A DNA stretch of 21,929 nt. Origin: CALELM01 sp045617105 (lineage in GTDB: Bacteria > Bacillota > Negativicutes > Selenomonadales > Selenomonadaceae). The position numbers and the translations under genes were made by a program. Below the pieces are notes generated by a model. The model saw nothing but the letters and a program-made list of their open reading frames with translations, was not told the origin of the DNA and made no database searches. The stretch lies in contig JAZLHW010000157.1 in NCBI GenBank assembly GCA_045617105.1, forward strand, positions 1-21,929, in the 5' to 3' direction. This document shows, in pieces, positions 6,913 through 14,650 of the stretch; the first letter of the stretch is position 1; each line of letters starts with the position of its first letter.

Positions 6913-9900
6913 ATGCAGAATAATGATAATCTCCCAACCAACCGTCCGTCACGCTGTGAGTCTGTTCGAGTGAACCGTACCCAGTTTGACCATATTTTTA
7001 CTGATTCGGCAGTTGCCGCGGGAGAGAAGATTGCCCGTGACCTTGCGGCACTTAAAGACGATATTGCTGATGTGGTTGATAAGCGTTTTGTATTCTTCAA
7101 AAATAAAAAAGTTTGGTTTGACCGTGAGGTTGCGGGATTGTATCCCTGTATGGATCAATTACCTGATGGAGTGGATATTCCTATTTATAGCTGTAACGAG
7201 CGTGATGAGTATCGTAACTCGTTTAGCTGGGAGTGGGATGGTTTCTCCTTTACTGTACCGACCGTGGGTGAATGTCGAAAAACATTTCAACGAATGGACA
7301 ACCATCCTTATATTGATGGTGCCGGCAATTTAAAATATCGTAAACAATCGGTATCGCGGAATTACGTTATTATAGCTAAAGATACATATCGCTCTGACAT
7401 AGCATATTGCAGTACATGGTATAACATCAGCAATGGCTGCGTATGGCAAGATAATTCATGTGAAGGCCGGAGCTGCTGGTATACAGCCTATATGATACCT
7501 ATTTATCGCTTAAAAGGTGAAAATGCGCCGGAAATGGATTACATAAATGCAATATGTAAATTTATCACCAATAGACTTATTCCCGAGGGCTTGAGTCGCA
7601 AGCAAGAAAAGCTCTACAAAGACTTTATGGATGTCTATTCTAAAATCGAGGAGTATATCAAATGTACGGAGGAAAAGATTTCCTTTGACAGTACCCGATT
7701 TAAAAAGGATGTCCTCTCTGGGAGGTTCACGGAAACGATATTTGGATACAACTTCGATATTCGAGGCACTTTGGAGGGGGTTCTCTCCGGCAAGAAGAAA
7801 TACACGGACTCTGCGGATGCATTAAAACAGGAACTGCTGCGCTGCGATGAGAAACGGGCAAATATAGAGCCGTATGAGGAACGTCAGTTGACCGATGTAA
7901 ATCGTGGTCACTGGGAACTTTTTGAGACGAAAGAAGAAGGAGGCTCGGACGAAGCTGAAGTACAGCTTCCGAAAGATGAACTCCTCTATGCCCGTCCGCC
8001 CCAGCTGGATGTGCGGTTGAACGGCACTTGCGCCATTGACTTTGGCACGAAAAGCACCATAGTAGTATGCCGTGACGGCGATGCGCGTATGCTCCGAATC
8101 GGCAAGGGCGACTATTCCAAAGCTCCCACCATGCAAGACTTTGAGAATCCCACCGCCATCGAGCTTCGGGATATCAACGGATTTTTAACGGCGTACCGCA
8201 ACAGAATCGGTCGCCCCTTTACCGAGTGGAATCAAGTCACGGTGTCCCATCAGGCGGCAGAGGCTATTTTCCGTGAGCAGGGCGGAATGGGGAGTTCTGT
8301 TTACAACTCTGTGTTCAGTGAGCTTAAGCAATGGGCAAAGGATGAGGATAGCTGGCCTATTTTGAAGGATTTGCAGGGCAATACACAAGAAATAAAGCCC
8401 TATCTTGAAACTTCTGCCATGGATGACGGCGATCACGGTGGGGATTTTGACCCCATTGAGCTTTATGCCTATTACCTTGGGCTTTACATCAACAATATGC
8501 ACCATCAGATCTACCTCGACTATATTCTTTCCTATCCGGTGAACTACAAAAAAGCTGTGCGTGAGCATATCCGTGCCAGCTTTGAGAGGGGACTCAAGAA
8601 ATCCTTGCCGCCTGCCTTGCAAAAGGATGAAGCGATGATGCAGCGTTTTCGTGTATATCTTGGAGCCAGCGAACCTGCCGCTTATGCCATCAGTGCATTG
8701 GAAGGGTTCGGCTTGGAGCCAAAAGAGCAAGGGCAGCAAGTCGCCTATGGCGTGTTTGATTTTGGCGGCGGTACTACGGATTTTGACTTTGGCATTGAAT
8801 ATGTGTCGGAGAAGTGCAATCGCAACTTCGTCATTGAGCAGTTTGGTTTTAACGGCGATGTTCATCTGGGCGGCGAGAATATATTAGAGCTTTTGGCGTA
8901 CGAGGTCTACAAGGACAATCTGGACGTTATGCGCAAAAAGAAGATTCCTTTTGCCCTGCCGCCAGACTGCGAGCCATTTGCCGGCTCGGAAACTTTGGTG
9001 AGAAAGACCAAGGATGCATCTTCCCACATGAATAATCGCATCTTGGCAGAGAAGCTCCGTCCCATTTGGGAGCATACAGAAGGAGAGCAGGAACTTACAG
9101 GAGATTTGGTCAAAGTTACATTGTTCTCAAGCGACAAAGATGAAGAAAGCGGAAGTTATTCAATCGGCGTGGATATAAAAATCGATGCCGAAAAGTTGAA
9201 AAAAGTCATTAAAAACAGGATTCGCCAAGGTGTTGAAAACTTCTTCCAATCCCTTCACACCGCATTTAAAGACAAAACAGTTTATCCGATCCATATCTTC
9301 CTTGCGGGCAATTCCTGCCGTTCTCCATTGGTAAAGGAACTGTTTGAGGAATTTATCAAAAAAGAAGAGGAAGAAATGGCAAAACAGGTTAAGGAGGAAA
9401 GCGGTAAGGACAAAGATGCCAAGGGGGCATTTCTTCTTCATTTGCCGCTTTCTTTGGAGGAAGAAGCTGCTTCTGCTGGCATGAAAAACAGCGCCGGCAA
9501 TGATACCGCTGAAAATGCAGATGCGGCAGAGGCAAAGGCAAAGAAACCATCTCCTGCTGCCACGCTGGCTATGGACTTTGACCGCAAGCGTACTGGAAAA
9601 ACGGGCGTGGCATTTGGTCTTTTGCGTTGCCGCCGCGGCGGAAAAGATGTAAAGATCATCAACCGCAATGTGGATAAATCAGGAGAGGTGCTCTTTCCCT
9701 ACTTCCTAGGAGATGCCGGGACCAGTGGAGATCAGTTCACGGTAAGGATCGGCAAAGAGGTTGCTTATGGTGTTTGGGCATATTTCACGGCAGCCGATGA
9801 GCCGGAATTTGAGCTTTATTACTCCTCGGAGCCTCGTGCTTTGCAAGGTGTATTGTCCGTTTCTAAGGTTTCCATGGTGCGTTGCCTGATTGATGAAGAG

Positions 9901-10038
9901 GAAGCAGACGATGACGAGACAGTGGGTATTTATATCCGCAAGGTTACTCCAAACTTGATCGAATATGCCGTGGGACGTGAGTCTGATTTTGATAAAGAAG
10001 ATGGTTTTCAGGGGAAAATTTATAAGCAAAGCTTGTAA
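6913..10038 (+). CDS. Giant Hsp70-like ATPase B
   Basis: A 1041-residue paralogue of the preceding gene, collinear over most of its length. Phosphate-1 is AIDFGTKST (Asp376), FSELKQWA and GASEPAAYA carry the catalytic Lys and Glu equivalents, phosphate-2 is VFDFGGGTTD (Asp616), and the adenosine motif is IFLAGNSCRSP (Gly799). Both share LTDxNxGHWEL just before the nucleotide domain. Residues 1 to about 330 diverge strongly: B has a Cys/Trp-rich stretch (YCSTWYNISNGCVWQDNSC) missing in A. B also carries an Ala/Lys-rich insertion at about residues 853-885. The C-terminal beta-rich tail (GEVLFPYFLG to the end) is conserved with A. The start ATG follows AGGAA at 6901-6905. The 86-base gap to gene A is the longest inside the operon and contains a short GTTGC-CAA-GCAAC hairpin but no terminator T-run. 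The two may form a heteromer. Confidence 0.9.
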   Translation: MQNNDNLPTNRPSRCESVRVNRTQFDHIFTDSAVAAGEKIARDLAALKDDIADVVDKRFVFFKNKKVWFDREVAGLYPCMDQLPDGVDIPIYSCNERDEYRNSFSWEWDGFSFTVPTVGECRKTFQRMDNHPYIDGAGNLKYRKQSVSRNYVIIAKDTYRSDIAYCSTWYNISNGCVWQDNSCEGRSCWYTAYMIPIYRLKGENAPEMDYINAICKFITNRLIPEGLSRKQEKLYKDFMDVYSKIEEYIKCTEEKISFDSTRFKKDVLSGRFTETIFGYNFDIRGTLEGVLSGKKKYTDSADALKQELLRCDEKRANIEPYEERQLTDVNRGHWELFETKEEGGSDEAEVQLPKDELLYARPPQLDVRLNGTCAIDFGTKSTIVVCRDGDARMLRIGKGDYSKAPTMQDFENPTAIELRDINGFLTAYRNRIGRPFTEWNQVTVSHQAAEAIFREQGGMGSSVYNSVFSELKQWAKDEDSWPILKDLQGNTQEIKPYLETSAMDDGDHGGDFDPIELYAYYLGLYINNMHHQIYLDYILSYPVNYKKAVREHIRASFERGLKKSLPPALQKDEAMMQRFRVYLGASEPAAYAISALEGFGLEPKEQGQQVAYGVFDFGGGTTDFDFGIEYVSEKCNRNFVIEQFGFNGDVHLGGENILELLAYEVYKDNLDVMRKKKIPFALPPDCEPFAGSETLVRKTKDASSHMNNRILAEKLRPIWEHTEGEQELTGDLVKVTLFSSDKDEESGSYSIGVDIKIDAEKLKKVIKNRIRQGVENFFQSLHTAFKDKTVYPIHIFLAGNSCRSPLVKELFEEFIKKEEEEMAKQVKEESGKDKDAKGAFLLHLPLSLEEEAASAGMKNSAGNDTAENADAAEAKAKKPSPAATLAMDFDRKRTGKTGVAFGLLRCRRGGKDVKIINRNVDKSGEVLFPYFLGDAGTSGDQFTVRIGKEVAYGVWAYFTAADEPEFELYYSSEPRALQGVLSVSKVSMVRCLIDEEEADDDETVGIYIRKVTPNLIEYAVGRESDFDKEDGFQGKIYKQSL

Positions 10039-10049
10039 GAGGTGATTGG

Positions 10050-13000
10050 ATGTCAAAGGAAAAACTCATGTCCGATATGGAAGCTCGGCTGAAGCGTGGT
10101 CGCGATGTGCTGGATTTCTTGAATATGCGTTCTGAGCGCAGAATGCTGAACCAAGATAATAAATGGGTCGGGATGAAATGGAAATTGGAGCTGGATGAAT
10201 TTTATTTGTTTCATGTGCGTGAGGTCACCTTTGAGGAAAAAGCTCCCCGCAAGGAAGCTATGGAAAATATTCTCGGCACCTTCCGCGGGATGGACGGCAT
10301 CAGTTTCGTTTATATGATTTTGGGCGACTCCCAAGGGGTCAACTTCTATTTTGGCGTAACTTGGGACAAGTCTTATCCGGAAAACAAGTTGCCCTTCAGT
10401 ATTCACGATCTGGAGCAGGATATATTGACTCCCAGTATGAAGGGAAATTTTCGAGGCTCTAAAATCGAAGAAGTCAGTCCCGATGATAAAAAGAAAATTT
10501 TGGAACGGCTCCAAAAGGCTCGTTCGGTCGGTATGCTCGAAGGTGTGCCGGGGGTTGATGAGGAAAAAGAGGACTTTCAAGGGACGGATCGCCTTATTGA
10601 TGTGATGATGGGAGACGAGTTCGGTTTTGTAGTCATTGCTACACCTTTCACGGATGCCGAATCCGATGCGGTGGAGCGGCAGCTTTATGAATTGAGCGAC
10701 ACGATCGCTCCTTTGGCGCATTACACTGAACAGCGGCAACAAAGCTGGGCGAAAAATCATAATGAGAGTTCCTCCGTGACCGATGTGACAGGAGCCGGCA
10801 ATTCTTCCCAACACACGGATACCGAAAGCTATTCCTCCAATGATACCACGAACAATGACGAACGGAGGGACGATTCTAACCAGATACAATCCTCGGCGAA
10901 CAATTCCGCTAACGAACAGTGGTCGGTGAATAAGAGCTTCAATAAGACTAAGGGCCATTCTGACAGCAGCGGCGGTTCGTCTTCACGGAATGAAACAAGG
11001 GAGGACGAGTCTGGCGGCAACAGCAGCAGCGAAGGATATACGGTACAGAATCAGAGCAACTATTCCTATATGATGTCTGCCGCCAAGAGCCAAACCACTT
11101 CCAGCTCCCACAATGAGAGCCACGGGCATAATAACAGCGTAACCACCAGTGAATCAAAAAACATTTCCAGGAATGAAAGCAAAACCGATGGTTTCACCGA
11201 GGGCGACAACATATCTGTAAATGAACAAATTGAATCAGAGTCCAAATCTGCTGCTGATTGGATAGAATACATTGACAAGGTATTGTTTCCTCGCATTGAC
11301 CATGGGCGCGGCAAGGGAGTTTTTCTCTGTTCATCATACCTGTTTGCCAAAAAGCGCACCACATTATATCGTCTGGCAAATACAGCGATTTCTCTGTACA
11401 GTGGCCCGAGAGGCAACAAGGCGGCCTTGTTTTTTACCGATTTGACAGAAGCAGCTGAATCTGATCAAGGCTGCCTCCATGCACTGCAAAATTTGCAGAT
11501 CCCTGCTGCTGTACGAGATCAATCCTTGGCTGCTTTCCCAGCCTTGGGACTCTCGAAATGGGAAAAGAATGATTTGTCATATTGCGGCAGTTGGCTTTCT
11601 GCCAACGAGTTGGGTTTATTGGCAGGATTGCCGCAAAAAGAGGTTATCGGGCTTAAATTGCGGGAGGAAGTGGAATTTGGATTAAATGTCGAGCCTGTTC
11701 CCGATGAGGATAAGATCGTTCTAGGCTATCTCGTGCAGAGCGGCGATGAAAAAAAGCAAATGCCAGTGTGCCTTAATAAATGGGATCTTGACAAGCACAC
11801 CTTCGTATCGGGGGTAACGGGGAGCGGCAAGACAACCACCTGCCAAAACATACTTCTTGATTGCGGTCTTCCTTTTTTGGTCATCGAACCAGCAAAGACG
11901 GAATATCGCTCCCTCCTCAAGAAATGCCCAGATCTTTTGTTTTTTACGCCGGGACTGCCTGATGTGGCCCCCTTTTTCCTAAATCCTTTTGAGTTGTTTC
12001 CGGGAGAGAAAATTACTTCCCGTGCCGATATGCTGAAGGCGACGTTTGAGGCTTCTTTTACTATGGAGGCTGCGATACCACAGATTCTGGAAGCCGCCAT
12101 CTACAAAGCCTATGAAAATAAGGGCTGGCATATAGGTACGAACTTGTGGAAAGGAAAGAAAGCCGAAGATTTGAAGGAGGGACCCTTTGCGGAGGGGGTA
12201 TATGCATTCCCTAAGCTGTCGGACATGTTGGAAGCCGTAAAAGAAATCACGGAAAAGCAGGGATTTGATGAACGTTTGAAGAATGATTACCTCGGATCGA
12301 TCAATGCCCGTTTGGAAGGGCTGCTCGTCGGTGCGAAGGGACAAATGTTCAATACAGCACGTTCCATAGATTTTTCGACATTGGTGCATCGCAAGGTAGT
12401 TATTGAACTGGAGGAAATACGAAACAGTGCCGAGAAATCCTTGCTCATGGGCTTTATTATGACGAATCTCTTGCAAGCGGTTCGCCATTCCCACATGGAA
12501 GATAAGAATTTCCGCCATATCACATTGGTGGAAGAAGCGCATCGCCTTTTAAGCCGATATTTGCCGGGAGACAGTCTCAATAAGAAGCAGGGCGTTGAAG
12601 TGTTCTCCGATATGTTGGCAGAGGTGAGGAAATATGGCGAATCCCTTATTATTGTCGATCAGATACCAGATAAAATGACGCCGGAGGTATTAAAAAATAC
12701 TAATACCAAAATCGTCCATAAGTTGTTCGCTCAAGATGACAAGGATGCCATAGGCAATACAATGGCTCTTAATGACGATCAAAAAGCTTTCCTGTCAAAT
12801 TTGCAGCCCGGACGAGCTATCATGTTCTCCCAAGGTTGGACGAAGGCAATTCAGGTACAGGTGGAGGAAAAGAATGCTACGAATCAAGCGGAAGTTGATC
12901 CGCAAGAGATCAGGAGAGCTGCACTTAACTACTATAAAAAACCCGAAAACGTAAAACGAGGCATCCTGCGAGGTATTGGAAAATTGTCCGATGCAGGAGA

Positions 13001-13325
13001 AGAGCAGCTTGTTGATTATTTAGAGCTTATGCAGGGCGGAGATTTGTGGCTCAAGATCTATCATCAATATCTTAAGGACGGAAGTGCCGGCGAATCAAGG
13101 AAACCTCAAGATCGTGAGCAGTTTTTAAAGTTTACCGATGCCATGCGTCAAGCAATCACACGGTACGGTGAGGAAATGGTCTTTGTCTATATGTATTGGA
13201 ACACATACGGTGCTAAAGATGAAGAACGGGAATCCTTGCTCAGAAGTGTTGTTCATGAGATAGCCGTGAATGAGGATGCAAAGATGAGCTGTATCACAAA
13301 TCATATTACGGTATTATCTGCGTAA
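10050..13325 (+). CDS. HerA/VirB4-type ATPase (DUF87-like) with Ser/Asn-rich linker
   Basis: A 1091-residue P-loop ATPase of the FtsK/HerA superfamily. Walker A is GVTGSGKTTT (588-597; Lys594). Walker B is ITLVEEAHRLL (Glu828, Glu829), the EEAH variant seen in HerA-like ATPases. The later VDQIPDKMTPEVLKNTNTKI holds the sensor Gln and the conserved NTNTKIVHKL typical of this group. Residues 1 to about 232 are a distinct N-terminal alpha/beta domain. About 233-397 are a low-complexity Ser/Asn/Thr/Glu linker. About 400-560 lead into the ATPase core, and after about 960 a helical tail follows. Such enzymes form hexameric rings that move DNA or protein. No NurA nuclease, VirD4 or conjugation gene is nearby, so a DNA-end-resection role is not supported. 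There is no membrane helix. It is 11 bases downstream of Hsp70 B, with AGAGGTGA as ribosome site. Confidence 0.88.
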   Translation: MSKEKLMSDMEARLKRGRDVLDFLNMRSERRMLNQDNKWVGMKWKLELDEFYLFHVREVTFEEKAPRKEAMENILGTFRGMDGISFVYMILGDSQGVNFYFGVTWDKSYPENKLPFSIHDLEQDILTPSMKGNFRGSKIEEVSPDDKKKILERLQKARSVGMLEGVPGVDEEKEDFQGTDRLIDVMMGDEFGFVVIATPFTDAESDAVERQLYELSDTIAPLAHYTEQRQQSWAKNHNESSSVTDVTGAGNSSQHTDTESYSSNDTTNNDERRDDSNQIQSSANNSANEQWSVNKSFNKTKGHSDSSGGSSSRNETREDESGGNSSSEGYTVQNQSNYSYMMSAAKSQTTSSSHNESHGHNNSVTTSESKNISRNESKTDGFTEGDNISVNEQIESESKSAADWIEYIDKVLFPRIDHGRGKGVFLCSSYLFAKKRTTLYRLANTAISLYSGPRGNKAALFFTDLTEAAESDQGCLHALQNLQIPAAVRDQSLAAFPALGLSKWEKNDLSYCGSWLSANELGLLAGLPQKEVIGLKLREEVEFGLNVEPVPDEDKIVLGYLVQSGDEKKQMPVCLNKWDLDKHTFVSGVTGSGKTTTCQNILLDCGLPFLVIEPAKTEYRSLLKKCPDLLFFTPGLPDVAPFFLNPFELFPGEKITSRADMLKATFEASFTMEAAIPQILEAAIYKAYENKGWHIGTNLWKGKKAEDLKEGPFAEGVYAFPKLSDMLEAVKEITEKQGFDERLKNDYLGSINARLEGLLVGAKGQMFNTARSIDFSTLVHRKVVIELEEIRNSAEKSLLMGFIMTNLLQAVRHSHMEDKNFRHITLVEEAHRLLSRYLPGDSLNKKQGVEVFSDMLAEVRKYGESLIIVDQIPDKMTPEVLKNTNTKIVHKLFAQDDKDAIGNTMALNDDQKAFLSNLQPGRAIMFSQGWTKAIQVQVEEKNATNQAEVDPQEIRRAALNYYKKPENVKRGILRGIGKLSDAGEEQLVDYLELMQGGDLWLKIYHQYLKDGSAGESRKPQDREQFLKFTDAMRQAITRYGEEMVFVYMYWNTYGAKDEERESLLRSVVHEIAVNEDAKMSCITNHITVLSA

Positions 13326-13342
13326 TGAAAGGAGTATTGAAA

Positions 13343-14212
13343 ATGAGATTTTTCAGCAGTTTGGGAAGTTTTATCAGTAGTGCTGTAAGCACAGTTGCCA
13401 GCGGAATTAGTCGTGGATTTAGTGCATTAGGAAGTGCGCTTTCATCGTTTGCCAGCAGTGCAGTTGGCATTATCGGAAAAATAGCGGCGAAAGCGGCATC
13501 TTTTGTTGGGCTTTTAACTACATTGCCTTTAGGTCCTTTAGGCCCAATTTTGGGTCCCATCATTGGGCAGCTCATTTTGAATGTTGTGGCTAAAGGCATT
13601 GAGTATTTGGCTAAGAAGTTGGAGATTATCAAAGAAAAAGACGAAGTGGAAGAGGTTGGCTATCGAGTGGACGAGGCTAACCAGCACGAAGATTGGAAAA
13701 AGCAGGACGAATTCAATACATTCGAGGAATACTACGATTATCTCAAGAAGCAGATTCCTGATGATAAGATCGATTATGCTAAAATCAAGGAAAATCGCAA
13801 TCGCTACATGGTTATCGGTACGATGGAACTTACCAAAGGCGTTGAGGACGTCAAGGGAATTAAGTTGCCGGAGGATTTCCTGTTTGAAATAGGCCGCAGC
13901 CGCATGGCGCCAGACGAAATCCAAGCGATTATCGATGCTTTCAAGGAACTGGGCTACGGCAGCGTTATGGTGAGCGATTATTTCAAAGGGAAGTTGTCAC
14001 GGGAGGAAAGCAAGCGCGTTGAAAGTGCATTGCTGGCTAACATGAAAAAATATTATCCGGACAAAGATGACGATGATTTACACGAACGCCTTGGCGTTAT
14101 GCGTATGGCCAGCCGCAATGACAAAAAATTGGAAGATATTTACGCCGATAAACTCACTGAAGAAAATCTGAAAAAGATTGAAAAAGATCCGAAATCTATT
14201 GAAGATTTGTGA
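13343..14212 (+). CDS. Protein with membrane-active-looking Gly/Ser/Ala-rich N-terminus
   Basis: A 289-residue protein I cannot assign to a family. Residues 3-44 hold two imperfect copies of a 19-residue unit (FSSLGSFISSAVSTVASGI and FSALGSALSSFASSAVGII), small-residue-rich and hydrophobic. Residues 57-75 are LGP-repeated and very hydrophobic (LPLGPLGPILGPIIG), followed by a further hydrophobic helix to about 83. There is no classic signal peptide with charged start and cleavage site. From about residue 93 the chain is charged and helical, ending in an acidic tail. This resembles proteins that insert into or sit on membranes, such as pore-forming or tape-measure-like segments. I infer a possible client, effector or membrane anchor of the chaperone and ATPase encoded upstream. 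ATG 13343 is chosen because AAAGGAG (13328-13334) precedes it by eight bases; an alternative ATG at 13325 overlaps the previous stop. Confidence 0.75.
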   Translation: MRFFSSLGSFISSAVSTVASGISRGFSALGSALSSFASSAVGIIGKIAAKAASFVGLLTTLPLGPLGPILGPIIGQLILNVVAKGIEYLAKKLEIIKEKDEVEEVGYRVDEANQHEDWKKQDEFNTFEEYYDYLKKQIPDDKIDYAKIKENRNRYMVIGTMELTKGVEDVKGIKLPEDFLFEIGRSRMAPDEIQAIIDAFKELGYGSVMVSDYFKGKLSREESKRVESALLANMKKYYPDKDDDDLHERLGVMRMASRNDKKLEDIYADKLTEENLKKIEKDPKSIEDL

Positions 14213-14224
14213 TTGGGTGATGTT

Positions 14225-14650
14225 ATGAGTTTTAAGGCAATCGATGACATAAATAATTCTGTAGCTGATAAGGTAAAGACTTTTCGTAAAAAAAATGCTC
14301 AAATAAGAATGCCAAAAGAAATTAAACCTCACATTGACAGTATCAGCGAAAAAGGGCGCTGTTATATGGCAGATTTTGAGGAGGTTAACGCTGAGGCAAA
14401 TGCGCATCAAGAGGGCGGTCAATTTCGCAGTATAAGCTCGCCACAAAACATGACTGTACCGACGGTTTTTATGCAGGGGGTGCATCATTCTCAAACTGAG
14501 CATAAACAGATGATGGCTCAAAAGTGTACCGAGGTTGAAAAAGTCAGAGAAAGCATTAAGAGACAGAAAAAGGAAACGGATGAGGAAATCCGCCGGCTGT
14601 ATGACAGTTTAGTTACCGAATTTCAAGAGAGGAGGACGGTATCATCATGA
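14225..14650 (+). CDS. Small helical protein of unknown function
   Basis: A 141-residue protein with no family I recognise. The N-terminal quarter is basic (DKVKTFRKKNAQIRMPKEIK). The middle is Gln/His/Met-rich. The last 45 residues are a charged helix, probably coiled coil (CTEVEKVRESIKRQKKETDE). There is no signal peptide or membrane segment. The start ATG follows GGGTGA at 14215-14220; an upstream in-frame TTG at 14213 is less likely. The stop overlaps the next start as ATGA (14647-14650), so translation is coupled to the last operon gene. It could be a partner or chaperone of the neighbouring membrane-active-looking protein, as small helical proteins next to such genes often are, but this is only context. 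Confidence 0.72.
   Translation: MSFKAIDDINNSVADKVKTFRKKNAQIRMPKEIKPHIDSISEKGRCYMADFEEVNAEANAHQEGGQFRSISSPQNMTVPTVFMQGVHHSQTEHKQMMAQKCTEVEKVRESIKRQKKETDEEIRRLYDSLVTEFQERRTVSS

Noticed and set aside
3791..10038. SrfB-type virulence factor (SrfABC operon)
   Set aside because: SrfB is also a large Hsp70-like protein, but the SrfA and SrfC (dynamin-like) partners are absent and the GrpE-like and HerA-type neighbours do not fit.
10053..10958. Open frame of 301 codons on the minus strand opposite the HerA-type ATPase
   Set aside because: It is antisense to a well-supported gene, has no family resemblance and no start signals.
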